DNA of 64,000 nt from VAZQ01 sp036498625. Its GTDB lineage: Bacteria > Pseudomonadota > Alphaproteobacteria > Rhizobiales > Xanthobacteraceae. A program made the position numbers and the translations under genes. Positions 50,750 through 59,406 of the stretch are shown piece after piece (position 1 is the stretch's first letter; every line of letters starts with the position of its first letter). Below the pieces are notes generated by a model. It searched no databases, was not told the DNA's origin, and saw nothing but the letters and a program-made list of their open reading frames with translations. Location: NCBI GenBank assembly GCA_036498625.1, contig DASYFD010000034.1, positions 1 through 64,000 of the forward strand, written 5' to 3'.

Positions 50750-51526
50750 ATGGCAGACGCTGACACTTGGCTGCGCGGGGTCGCCGCCGACCTCAAGATC
50801 GGCCTGCTCTTCTCCACCCGGTTTCCGCTCCCTCATGCGACACCGATCGGGGGCGCCGACATTGCGCGCGCCAGCTGGGCACTGCCGGTGGTCGGCGCGA
50901 TCATCGGCCTCGTCGGCGCCGCGATCTATTGGATCGCGTTTCATCTCGATCTGCCGCCGCTGGTGGACGCCGGCCTGGCGGTCGCCGCGACGCTCGGCGC
51001 CACCGGCTGCCTGCACGAGGACGGGCTCGCCGACACGTTCGACGGCTTCGGCGGCGGCAGCGGTCCTGAACGCAAGCTCGAGATCATGCGTGACAGCCGG
51101 ATCGGCACCTATGGGGCCTGCGCGCTGGCGATGTCGCTCCTGCTGCGCGTCGGTGCGCTCGCGAGCCTCGCGGCTCCGGGGCCGGCAGCGCTGGCTTTGA
51201 TCGCCGCCCACTCCGGGGCGCGCGCCATACTGCCGCTGTTCCTGGCGCTGGTGCCACCGGCGCGTCCCGACGGTCTTTCCGCCGATGCCGGCCGGCCTTC
51301 GCCGGCAGCCGTCATGGTGGCGGCGCTGCTCGGGATCGTCTTGCTGCTCGCGAGCCTGGGTCCTGCCGGATCGGTGATCGCGCTCCTGTGGCTGCTGGTG
51401 GTGCTCTGGGCCATGCGCTGGCTCTGCCTGCGACAGATCGGCGGGCAGACCGGCGATACCGCCGGTGCGCTCGAGCAAATCGGCGAGATCATCATTCTGC
51501 TCGCTGCCGTGGCGTCCGGCGCATAG
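50750..51526 (+). CDS. cobS: Adenosylcobinamide-GDP ribazoletransferase (cobalamin synthase)
   Basis: A 258-residue polytopic membrane enzyme catalysing the last step, joining GDP-cobinamide with alpha-ribazole phosphate. The metal-binding segment HEDGLADTFDGFGGG near residue 87 and MRDSRIGTYGA are diagnostic; the rest is hydrophobic helices. It is named cobV in P. denitrificans. It ends the cobalamin cluster in this window. Confidence 0.94.
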   Translation: MADADTWLRGVAADLKIGLLFSTRFPLPHATPIGGADIARASWALPVVGAIIGLVGAAIYWIAFHLDLPPLVDAGLAVAATLGATGCLHEDGLADTFDGFGGGSGPERKLEIMRDSRIGTYGACALAMSLLLRVGALASLAAPGPAALALIAAHSGARAILPLFLALVPPARPDGLSADAGRPSPAAVMVAALLGIVLLLASLGPAGSVIALLWLLVVLWAMRWLCLRQIGGQTGDTAGALEQIGEIIILLAAVASGA

Positions 51527-51789
51527 GTCCGACACGCGATGCGACACGGGGCAGGGCTGAAGGCAATTTCAGCCTGCGGCTTATCAACGCGTCCGCACCG
51601 CGCCGGAAGCCGTCATCCTCAGAATTAATGCCAAGTTGATACGCATCGCTGTGCAAAGAATATAACATTCATATCCCGCCGAGCCGCCGCATAAATTGCA
51701 CGTAAATCACGCCGCACTTAAGAGTGTGGAGACAGAAAACCGGACAACGAATATTACTTCCGTGACCATCAGGTCAGCGGAGCTGGCTG

Positions 51790-52692
51790 ATGCGCGTCGG
51801 GGCCCGGACTCAACTGAAGACGCTTCTGCGCGGCGTGGTTCTATCACGCCCGGTGCGCAGCATTTCCGAGTGGCTTCATGCCGACCCGGGTGCTGGGAAA
51901 GCGAACGCTCGGCCACCCGCAAAAATCTGCTTCATCCATGTCCCCAAGACCGGCGGAACTTTCGTTACACAAAGGGAAAACAGCGATCGAACAGTCGTTT
52001 TGCCGATGCAGGATCTCAACCACGTGACGCTGGTCAATGAGGACTGGGAGATGTTGCGGGACGTTCCGGCTCCATTCGGCGAGGCTAATGCGCTTCCTGT
52101 CTCGGCCGTCGACGATATGATCGTCTTCTCCAATGTTCGGAACATCTTTTCGTTTTTTGTCAGCTATTTCCATCACGCCGCCGGGCACGTCGAGAGATAT
52201 CGCAACTCCCATCACTACGACTTCAGCATTGCCCACAAGGGTTTCGACTATCTGATGAAGACCGTGTCCGATCGCGGCTCGATCTGGCCGAGTCGAAAGT
52301 TCGTGCACTATCAGCTGTTTTCGCAGCCTTCGGGCGTGTCCGTCGTGGACTGGATCAATTGCACCGCAACGTTGGATCGTGACCTGCGCGCGATGGCGCA
52401 AAATTTCGGGCTGGAATTCCGGGCCGGCAAGCCGCAACGCCAAGGACCCGGCAACGACTACCGGTCGTACTACTCCGACGCGCTGGCCGATCTGGTTTCC
52501 AAAACCTGGAAAAGAGAAATCGAGCTGTTCGGCTTCGGGTTTGATCTGCCCCAATCGAAATATACGCCGATTGAATTGGCCGACCGAGTGAGGGCAGTAA
52601 GGTACGTGTGGCGAGAAGATCAGCTCCTTCGTCAAGACGTCGATACCGATGCAAGCCGGGCGAAGGGGCGCTCGTCGGCTGCACCTGACTGA
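51790..52692 (+). CDS. Sulfotransferase-like protein
   Basis: A 300-residue protein with the PAPS-binding loop KICFIHVPKTGGTFV near residues 45-59 and a second conserved segment FSNVRNIFSFFVSYF resembling the 3'-phosphate-binding R...S motif. The YRSYYSDALADLVSKTW region resembles carbohydrate sulfotransferases of the Sulfotransfer_2 type. There is no signal peptide. Its base composition is lower in G+C than the cob genes and the upstream spacer is AT-rich, hinting at acquisition. The acceptor is unknown, perhaps a surface glycan. Confidence 0.72.
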   Translation: MRVGARTQLKTLLRGVVLSRPVRSISEWLHADPGAGKANARPPAKICFIHVPKTGGTFVTQRENSDRTVVLPMQDLNHVTLVNEDWEMLRDVPAPFGEANALPVSAVDDMIVFSNVRNIFSFFVSYFHHAAGHVERYRNSHHYDFSIAHKGFDYLMKTVSDRGSIWPSRKFVHYQLFSQPSGVSVVDWINCTATLDRDLRAMAQNFGLEFRAGKPQRQGPGNDYRSYYSDALADLVSKTWKREIELFGFGFDLPQSKYTPIELADRVRAVRYVWREDQLLRQDVDTDASRAKGRSSAAPD

Positions 52693-52814
52693 ACCCGTCT
52701 GCGACCATGGCGTGAGCGGCTGGGCGGTGGACCGCCCCGGTGCGGGTCCGGTATGCTGGAACATGGGCGATCCGATCTGTGGACCGCAATTCATCCCCCG
52801 TCCGGGAGCCGTTC

Positions 52815-53438
52815 ATGAGCATCATCCGCGATCCAGTCGTCAAACCCATCCCGATCAAGGACCTGCGTCCGACGCAGATCACCGTGGGGATGCGCGAAGT
52901 CGCGGCCAAGCGCGCGCGCTGGCGCGAGGAAGGCGGCAAGAAAGGCGCGGAGTTCCTCGGCAAGCACATGATCCCGGTCGTGCTTGGACCGAGGGACCGG
53001 CACTTCGTCATCGATCACCACCATCTGGCCCGGGCGTTGCATGATGAGGGCGTCAAGAACGTGCTCATCAGCGTGGTGGCGAACCTCAGCAAGCTCGAGC
53101 CCGATGCCTTTTGGTTCGTCCTGGAGAACCGCAACCTGATGCATGCCTTCGATGACAAGGGCCGCCGGCGCAGCCATACGGACATTCCCAAATCGGTGAG
53201 CGGCCTCGTCGACGATCCGTTCCGCTCCCTGGCGGGCGAATTGCGGCGCGCCGGCGGCTACGCCAAGGATACGACGCCGTTCAGCGAGTTCCTGTGGGCC
53301 GACTTCCTGCGCCGGCGGATCAAGCGCAAGTCGGTCGAGGACAATTTCAGCCACGCGCTCGAAAAGGCCCTGCAATTGGCCAAAAGCCGGGAGGCCGGCT
53401 ATCTGCCAGGCTGGTGCGGTCCGACGCCGGAGGAATGA
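52815..53438 (+). CDS. ParB-like nuclease domain protein (ParBc_2 type)
   Basis: A 207-residue protein with PIPIKDLRPTQITVGMREV at the start and VIDHHHLARAL near residue 65, the signature of the small stand-alone ParB-like family. The C-terminal half is basic and helical (ADFLRRRIKRKS). It is not a chromosome-partitioning ParB, as it lacks a helix-turn-helix and a parA neighbour. GGAG lies eight bases before the ATG. Function unknown. Confidence 0.82.
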   Translation: MSIIRDPVVKPIPIKDLRPTQITVGMREVAAKRARWREEGGKKGAEFLGKHMIPVVLGPRDRHFVIDHHHLARALHDEGVKNVLISVVANLSKLEPDAFWFVLENRNLMHAFDDKGRRRSHTDIPKSVSGLVDDPFRSLAGELRRAGGYAKDTTPFSEFLWADFLRRRIKRKSVEDNFSHALEKALQLAKSREAGYLPGWCGPTPEE

Positions 53439-53611
53439 GCCGGCGGCCCGGGCAACCGACCTAAACAGAAAATTAACCACGATTAATTAACGATTGCCTG
53501 CGTTTACTTGAATTAAATCTCGAAACGGGCCCGCCGGACGCGAATAGCGGCATCCGAAACTGCCCGGCTCTTGCGAGGCTCGCGCATTGGCGCGCGCGCT
53601 GAGGAATTGGC

Positions 53612-54199
53612 ATGGCAGAGCGCACCATCAATCTCCGCGATTTGTTGATTCTCGTTGCGGATCCGAGTCCATTCTTGTGCCTGCTTGTTCATGGCATGCT
53701 GCGCGGGTTCGGCGCGAACAAGGTCCTCGAGGTGAGGGACTCGTCCGGGGTTCTGGATACGCTCAACGGTCACAAGATCGATGTCATGCTGTGCGACGGA
53801 GCGCTGCCGCCGCATGGCGGATTCGCGCTCACGCGCACCATCCGCCGCAATGCGAACAACGAAAATCGCACCATGCCGATCCTGGTCATGACCAGCGACA
53901 CCCGCGAGGCCACCATCAAGGCCGGACGCGACGCCGGTGCCAATATGGTGGTCGCCAAGCCGCTGTCGCCCGCCAACCTGTACGATCGCCTGGCCTGGGT
54001 GGCATTCAATCCGCGCCAATTCATCGATACGGAGAACTATTTCGGCCCGGACCGCCGCTTCAAGATCGAGGGTTACCCGGGCGGCGTGGGTCGCCGCAAA
54101 GGCGATGGCGCGATCGAGGTCGCCAAGGAAACCGGCCCTGCCCTCGCGCAAGACGATATCGACAGCCTGTTCAACGCCACGCGAACCGGACAAAACTGA
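53612..54199 (+). CDS. Response regulator, CheY-like receiver
   Basis: A 195-residue protein. The receiver domain has the acidic residue Asp17, a likely phospho-acceptor Asp62 (VMLCDGALPPHGG), Thr94 and Lys116 (AKPLSP). About 70 further residues lack a DNA-binding domain and end with QDDIDSLFN, a short motif known from alphaproteobacterial two-component proteins. An AT-rich stretch upstream may hold the promoter. The stop overlaps the next ATG (TGATG), so the two products probably work as a pair. Confidence 0.85.
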   Translation: MAERTINLRDLLILVADPSPFLCLLVHGMLRGFGANKVLEVRDSSGVLDTLNGHKIDVMLCDGALPPHGGFALTRTIRRNANNENRTMPILVMTSDTREATIKAGRDAGANMVVAKPLSPANLYDRLAWVAFNPRQFIDTENYFGPDRRFKIEGYPGGVGRRKGDGAIEVAKETGPALAQDDIDSLFNATRTGQN

Positions 54200-54708
54200 T
54201 GGCGGACAATCCCGATAACGAGGCGCGCATCTTTTCCCCCAAGACGCGTTTCCAGACATTGGCGCGCCGTCCGGGCGGCGTTCCGCGCGGCAAGGCGCTC
54301 GACAATGCCCAGAACAAGATCGAGGAGGCCAAGCTCGGATTTGACGAATGGCTCGACGCCGAGTTGACCGAGCTGATCGGCGCCGTCGATCGCGCCCGGT
54401 CGGGTGCGCCGGCCGACGACTGGATCGACGCGGCTCAATTCCACACCAATCAATTGCGCGACGTCGGGACCACGGTCGGGTTCGAGCTGCTGACCTTCAT
54501 CGCGAACACGCTCAGCACCATTCTCGAGGGCATCAAGGCCGGGGCCGAGTTCAGCATGGAGCTTGTCACCTGCCACATCGACTCTCTGCTCCTCATTCGC
54601 CAGAAGGAATTCCGTGATCTCCGCCCGGATCAAGTGCCCGAGCTCAGCCACGGCCTGCACCGGATCGCCGAAAGCGTGAGCATCGTTCCCAAGAGCGGCC
54701 AGAAGTAA
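54199..54708 (+). CDS. Helical partner of the response regulator, possibly HPt-like
   Basis: A 169-residue, mostly helical cytoplasmic protein. The segment FHTNQLRDVGTTVGFELL around His82 resembles the H-x-L-K-G-x-x-x-x-x-G pattern of histidine phosphotransfer domains, although not exactly. Coupling by a one-base overlap to the receiver gene supports a phosphorelay link. It could equally be an unrelated helical adaptor. Confidence 0.6.
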   Translation: MADNPDNEARIFSPKTRFQTLARRPGGVPRGKALDNAQNKIEEAKLGFDEWLDAELTELIGAVDRARSGAPADDWIDAAQFHTNQLRDVGTTVGFELLTFIANTLSTILEGIKAGAEFSMELVTCHIDSLLLIRQKEFRDLRPDQVPELSHGLHRIAESVSIVPKSGQK

Positions 54709-54915
54709 GCCGGGCAACGGACAGCTGGCAACCGGCTGTTCCCGCGACGGGCGGCCTGCCGACGGCCTCGGCCACGCGGCTTCACCCGCGCGATGCACCG
54801 TCGTCGCCGCAGCCGGCGCGCAACCGCGGTCCTTTTGTTTATAAACTGCCGACGACCTATCCAACGTCAGCTTCGGAGCACGTCGGCGCGTGATCCGCTC
54901 CGGGGGGAGTAGCGC

Positions 54916-55575
54916 ATGAACAGCCGGGAAGCGGACGCGGTCAATCGGGACAGCCGGGATCGCCTGGACCGCGAGATGATGACGCGCTGCATCGCGGTCG
55001 CGGTGCGGTCGGCGGAAGCAGGCGAGTACCCCTATGGGGTCGTGATCTGCCGTGCCGGCGAAGTGATCGCGGAGTCCACCAACCGGGTGGCGCACGAACG
55101 CGACGTGACCCGGCACGCCGAGGTGGTGGCGATCTCGCAGGCCCAGAAGACGCTCGACACGGTGAGCCTCGACGACTGCACGATCTATGTGAGCGCGGAG
55201 CCGTGCGTCTACTGCTCCTATGCGATCCGCGAGAGCCGCATCGGCCGGCTGGTCTACGCATTGCGCTCGCCGCATATGGGCGGCGTCTCGAGATGGAGCG
55301 TCCTGACCGATGAGGGCCTTTCCGCCACGATGCCGGAGGTGTTCGACCCGCCGCCCGAGATCATCGCCGGCTTCATGGCGCAGGAGGTCGAGCGGGCTCT
55401 GCTGAAATGGAATCCGCTGGTCTTCGGGGTCATCTTGGAGCGCGGCCTGTTCGTCGCGGGCCCGCTCGAGACAGTGCGCACGCGCGCACCGATTTCGGGC
55501 CCAAAGCGAAAGCTGATGCGACGCATGATGAAATTCCTGCGCGGCGCCGTATTCGATCGATTCGGGCGCGGCTAG
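54916..55575 (+). CDS. Cytidine/guanine-deaminase-family nucleoside deaminase
   Basis: A 219-residue zinc enzyme of the CDA superfamily. Zinc ligands and the proton shuttle are in TRHAEVVAI (HAE) and PCVYCSYAI (PCxxC). The N-terminal YPYGVVICRAGEVIAES fits guanine deaminases and TadA-like proteins. The extra C-terminal 70 residues are basic and not typical of TadA, so tRNA editing is less likely than a free base or nucleoside substrate. A GGGGGGAG site precedes the ATG. Confidence 0.85.
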   Translation: MNSREADAVNRDSRDRLDREMMTRCIAVAVRSAEAGEYPYGVVICRAGEVIAESTNRVAHERDVTRHAEVVAISQAQKTLDTVSLDDCTIYVSAEPCVYCSYAIRESRIGRLVYALRSPHMGGVSRWSVLTDEGLSATMPEVFDPPPEIIAGFMAQEVERALLKWNPLVFGVILERGLFVAGPLETVRTRAPISGPKRKLMRRMMKFLRGAVFDRFGRG

Positions 55576-55806
55576 GGAGCCCGGCTTTGCCTGCGGCGTT
55601 CTTCAGTCACCTTGACGTCCGCGCTTGTGCATTCGCGCATCAGGACCCTTCGATCGACATAGCTCAACCCCGACGAGCGCTTCAGGAGCGTCGCCGCGAC
55701 AGGTAAGCCACAGCTGGACTTTTTTGGATTTTGCGACGGCCGGTTTTCGGATTAGAGAGACAGTGTCGCTCGGAGATTCTCTACCAAATAAGAACGAAAG
55801 GGTCCC

Positions 55807-55998
55807 ATGCCCTTCACATTCACCTGTAACGGCAAGTGTCCCAAGTGTGGCCACGAGAATTTCACCAGCTCGCAGCATCCGGCGGACTATGCGCCCGTGG
55901 CATGTCAGGGTTGCGGCCACGTCACGACGGTCAACAACGCCATCCGTACTTACAAAGCCGCTGATCCCGGAACCGGGCCCTACCTCAATCGCGAATGA
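55807..55998 (+). CDS. 63-aa zinc-ribbon protein
   Basis: A small protein with two CxxC knuckles, GKCPKCGHENF and ACQGCGHVTT, separated by 19 residues, forming a rubredoxin-like zinc ribbon. There are no other domains. Function unknown; such stand-alone ribbons may bind nucleic acid or proteins. It is alone, downstream of a non-coding 231-base gap. Confidence 0.75.
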   Translation: MPFTFTCNGKCPKCGHENFTSSQHPADYAPVACQGCGHVTTVNNAIRTYKAADPGTGPYLNRE

Positions 55999-56075
55999 GC
56001 AAGGCTGCCGCGGCGCCACCGGTCTCAGAAATCCAGCCGGTCCGCCCGGGCATCGGTCCAGCACTTTTGCACTGT

Positions 56076-56123
56076 CGCGTTTTCGGACGGAAAACCGGAT
56101 TCCACTTTTCCTGAAATGCTCTA
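56076..56123 (-). repeat. TAGAGCATTT-type Hyphomicrobiales repeat
   Basis: On the - strand it reads TAGAGCATTTCAGGAAAAGT, then GGAATCCGGTTTTCCG, and ends AAAACGCG. It matches a short dispersed repeat common in rhizobial genomes. The leading TAG is the stop codon of the adjoining efflux gene. A degraded relative is at 24.4 kb. Confidence 0.75.
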
Positions 56124-57650
56124 ATGCGCGGGTGCCGGCGGCGCGGCCGCCGCCGCGGGCCGCGCCACCCCGATCACGAAGACCAGCGGGATGGTGGCCA
56201 GCGTCAGATACATCAGCAGCTTGAAATCATTCGCATAGGCGATGATCGTAGCCTGCTGGGTCAAGAGGCGCTCCATCATGGCGCGCCCGAGCTCGGTGCC
56301 GGGATTGAGCATGGCGGCATCGGGCATCGTCAAGGCGTCGTTGAAGGGCGTGACGAATTCCGACAGACGGGCATGCATGCCGCTCGCGGTGGAGGTGAGC
56401 TGCGCGATCACCACCGAGATGCCCACCGAGCTGCCGAGATTGCGCACCAGCGTCAGGATGGCGGTGCCGTCGGTGCGCAAATGCCCCGGCAGCGTCGCAA
56501 ACGCGACCGTGCTCAGTGGAACGAAGACCAGGCCCAGGCCGAAGCCTTGGATCACGCTCACCACCACGATGGCATGCGGGGAGGTCTGGTCCGTGAAGTC
56601 GACCATCTGGCCGAGCGTGAAGACCGTGAGCAGCATCCCGGCCAGCACCAGGTAGCGCGGCGCGACGATCTTCATCAGGCGGCCCACCATCACCATGGCG
56701 ATCAGCGTGCCGACCCCGCGGGCGGCGAGCAGGAAGCCAGCCGTGAGTATCGGATAGCCCAGCACGTTCTGCATGAACGGGGTCACCAGCGCCATGGTGC
56801 CGAACAGCACCAGCCCGATGATGACCATGAACAGGCAGCCGCCCACATAGTTGCGATCCTTGAAGATGTCGAAGCGAACGAACGGCGTGTCCGTGGTCAG
56901 CGAATGCGCCAGAAAGAAGTAGAAGCCGATCGCCGACACGATGGTCTCGGCGATGATCTCGGAGGACTCGAACCAGCCCAGCTGCTCGCCGCGATCGAGC
57001 ATCAGCTGCATCGACCCGATCCCGACCGCGAGCGCCAGAAAGCCGAACCAATCGAAGCGAAGCTGCTTCTGCTGCGCCGTCTCGTCCATGAACAGCATGA
57101 GCCCGACGACGGTCACGATGCCGACCGGAAGATTGATGAAGAACACCCAGTGCCAATTGTAGTTGTCTGTGAGCCAGGCCCCGAGCGTCGGTCCCATGAT
57201 CGGCCCCAGCATCACCCCGATGCCCCAGATCGCCATGGCGGAGCCGCGTTCCGCCGCCGAGTAGGAATCGAGCATGACCGACTGCGACAGCGGCACCAGC
57301 GCGGCGCCGAACACTCCCTGCAGCAGGCGGAACGCGACCATCTCGCCGATATTGCCGGCAAGGCCGCACAGCATCGAGGCGACCGTGAAGCCGGCGGTGC
57401 AGACGATGAACAGCTTCTTGCGCCCGAAGCGATCCGCGATCCAGCCGATCGGGGCGGTCATGATGGCGGACGCCACGATATAGGAGGTCAGCACCCAGTT
57501 GATCTGGTCGAGCGAGGCCGAAAGGCTGCCCTGCATATAGGGCAGCGCCACATTGGCGATGGTGGTGTCGAGCGCCTGCATGATGGTGGCCGCCATCGCG
57601 CAGATCGTGACCAGCGAACGCTGCCAGCGGGAGGTGCGCCCGAGATTCAC
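56121..57650 (-). CDS. emrB: DHA2 family multidrug efflux permease (EmrB type)
   Basis: A 509-residue major-facilitator protein with about 14 helices. Family motifs are DTTIANVALPYMQG in helix 1, WVLTSYIVASAI, ADRFGRKK in loop 2-3 and GPTLGAWL in helix 5. The GTG start overlaps the stop of the HlyD-type gene (GTGA). Together with that adaptor it should form a proton-driven tripartite pump for hydrophobic drugs; no outer-membrane channel gene is adjacent. Confidence 0.93.
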   Translation of the reverse strand: MNLGRTSRWQRSLVTICAMAATIMQALDTTIANVALPYMQGSLSASLDQINWVLTSYIVASAIMTAPIGWIADRFGRKKLFIVCTAGFTVASMLCGLAGNIGEMVAFRLLQGVFGAALVPLSQSVMLDSYSAAERGSAMAIWGIGVMLGPIMGPTLGAWLTDNYNWHWVFFINLPVGIVTVVGLMLFMDETAQQKQLRFDWFGFLALAVGIGSMQLMLDRGEQLGWFESSEIIAETIVSAIGFYFFLAHSLTTDTPFVRFDIFKDRNYVGGCLFMVIIGLVLFGTMALVTPFMQNVLGYPILTAGFLLAARGVGTLIAMVMVGRLMKIVAPRYLVLAGMLLTVFTLGQMVDFTDQTSPHAIVVVSVIQGFGLGLVFVPLSTVAFATLPGHLRTDGTAILTLVRNLGSSVGISVVIAQLTSTASGMHARLSEFVTPFNDALTMPDAAMLNPGTELGRAMMERLLTQQATIIAYANDFKLLMYLTLATIPLVFVIGVARPAAAAAPPAPAH

Positions 57651-58786
57651 GGCTGCCCGTCTCTCGAAGCTGTGCCGGCCGACCCGAACAGCGACCACAG
57701 CGAGCGGCGTCGGCCGGTATCGATGTCGACCGTCACGCTCATGCCGGCGCGTAGCAGGCCGATGTCCTGCCCGGCGTCGAAGGAGATCCGCACCGGCACG
57801 CGCTGGACCACCTTCACCCAATTGCCGACGGCGTTCTGCGGCGGCAGGATCGCGAATTGCGCCCCCGTGCCGGGGCTGATCGAGCTCACCGTGCCGCGGA
57901 AGACATGGTCCGGGAAGGCATCGACGTCGATCGCGACCTTTTGGCCGACCCGCAGATTGGTGAGGTCGGTTTCCTTGGGATTGGCATCGACCCAGGGGGC
58001 GCCGTCGTCGATGACGCTCAGGATCGGCGTGCCGGCGGTCACGAAGCGGCCGAGCTGGATATTGTCGACCTGCGTGGCGGTGCCGCCGATCGGTGCTTTC
58101 AAGGTGGTGTGGTCGAGATCGCGCTCGGCCTGCTCGAGCACCGCCTTGGCCTGCTGATAGGGCGGGTATTGCTCGATCGGCAGGTCGGGCCTACCGAGCA
58201 GCGCATTAAGCGTGGTCGCCTGCTGCTGGGCCGCCAATTGGGCCTGCAGCTGCGCGGTGACGGTGGCCGACAGAGAATTGTCGAGGTCGGTCTGGGAGCC
58301 ACTGTTCTTGGCCAGGAGCGTGGTCTTGCGGTCGACGTCCTTCTGCTTCAGCGCGACGTTCTGCTGGGCGAGCTCGACCAGCTTGTCGAGGGATTTCAGA
58401 TTGCTCTTCATGTTGTTGAAATCGGTGCGCACGCTGTCGAGCTTGCTCTGCGCCTGGCTGAGCGCGAGCCGGAACGGGGTCGGATCGATATCGAACAGCA
58501 CATCGCCGGCGGCGACCCGCTCACCCTCCGTGACCCGGATCGAGGCAACCTTGCCCGAGATGTCGGGCGTCACCAGCACCTTGCGGGCCCCCACATAGGC
58601 GTTGTCGGTGGAGATGGTGCGGCCGCCGGCGAGATAGAAGGCGAGCCCGGCAACGAGCGCCAGCACGGGAGCGACGACGAGCAGAATGAGGCGCAGCCGA
58701 TCGCGCAGCATGCGCACGAGCGAAGCCTTGCGGACCCCTGTCGCGGCTTCCGGCTCGCCGCGGAACTTGAGAATCGTATCGGTCAT
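57647..58786 (-). CDS. emrA: HlyD/EmrA family membrane-fusion protein
   Basis: A 379-residue periplasmic adaptor: one N-terminal membrane helix (LRLILLVVAPVLALVAGLAF), then a biotinyl-lipoyl-like domain (TDNAYVGARKVLVTPDISG), a coiled-coil hairpin of about 100 residues rich in Gln, Ala and Leu, and a beta-barrel domain (GRFVTAGTPILSVIDD). It links the EmrB-type permease to an outer-membrane channel. It overlaps both the MarR gene and emrB by four bases. Confidence 0.93.
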   Translation of the reverse strand: MTDTILKFRGEPEAATGVRKASLVRMLRDRLRLILLVVAPVLALVAGLAFYLAGGRTISTDNAYVGARKVLVTPDISGKVASIRVTEGERVAAGDVLFDIDPTPFRLALSQAQSKLDSVRTDFNNMKSNLKSLDKLVELAQQNVALKQKDVDRKTTLLAKNSGSQTDLDNSLSATVTAQLQAQLAAQQQATTLNALLGRPDLPIEQYPPYQQAKAVLEQAERDLDHTTLKAPIGGTATQVDNIQLGRFVTAGTPILSVIDDGAPWVDANPKETDLTNLRVGQKVAIDVDAFPDHVFRGTVSSISPGTGAQFAILPPQNAVGNWVKVVQRVPVRISFDAGQDIGLLRAGMSVTVDIDTGRRRSLWSLFGSAGTASRDGQP

Positions 58787-59259
58787 AAGTCTCTTCCAGT
58801 CTCGGGCCGGGCCCTGCGCTGAATCACCTGCCGCAGGTTCTCTTTCGCGATCGACAGATTGGCCAGCATCAGCTTGACGGTAGGACGGTCGATGCCCGCC
58901 AGCGCGGTCGACATCAGCTCCTCGCCAAGCGCGCCGAGGCGCTCCAGCAGCGGCCGTGCCGCCGGCGTCAAGAACAGCCGCTTGGCGCGGCGATCATGCG
59001 GGTCGGCCCGCCGCTCGATCAGGCCGCTGTCGCCGAGCCGATCGAGCAGGCGCGTGAGCGTGATCGGCTGCAGGTCGAGCATTTCGGCAAGCTCCGACTG
59101 CTTGAGGCCTTCCTGGCGATCGAGCCGCGCCATCACGGCCCATTGCGCCCGCGTAATTCCGAACTCCGCCGCCCGGTGATCCGCGTAGGTCCGCAACAGA
59201 CGGGCCACGTCATTGAGCGTAAAGGCAAATTCCCGATTGGGGGTGATCCTGGCGGCCAT
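58783..59259 (-). CDS. MarR family transcriptional regulator
   Basis: A 158-residue winged-helix regulator: FGITRAQWAVMARLDRQEGLKQSELAEML followed by the wing LIERRADPHDRRAKRLFLT. MarR proteins usually repress an adjacent efflux operon and release DNA on binding phenolic ligands. It is the first gene of marR-emrA-emrB, so it should autoregulate through the palindrome upstream. Confidence 0.93.
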   Translation of the reverse strand: MAARITPNREFAFTLNDVARLLRTYADHRAAEFGITRAQWAVMARLDRQEGLKQSELAEMLDLQPITLTRLLDRLGDSGLIERRADPHDRRAKRLFLTPAARPLLERLGALGEELMSTALAGIDRPTVKLMLANLSIAKENLRQVIQRRARPETGRDL

Positions 59260-59282
59260 GGGCGATATCCTGCATCGCGTAT

Positions 59283-59299
59283 ATTATAAGCATGCTTAT
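59283..59299 (-). promoter_or_regulatory. marR-emrAB promoter -10 and operator
   Basis: ATAAGCATGCTTAT at 59286-59299 is a perfect 14-base palindrome. On the - strand it runs directly into TATAAT (59283-59288), a consensus -10, 24 bases before the marR ATG. MarR binding here would block polymerase. Confidence 0.75.
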
Positions 59300-59406
59300 G
59301 AAATTGCGCCCATGTGGCGGGCATTGGCCAGCAATGCGGGCGGCGCATGGGGAGGCGCCTCGGGGCCTGCCCCTGGTCTCGCAATCAAGTGCGCTTCGGG
59401 CGGCGC

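Noticed and set aside
54709..54915. Possible small RNA or promoter-rich gap before the deaminase gene
   Set aside because: No stem with a T-run and no clear promoter could be identified.
55603..56064. 153-codon - frame over the zinc-ribbon gene
   Set aside because: It overlaps the zinc-ribbon ORF, which has paired CxxC motifs, and shows no motif itself.
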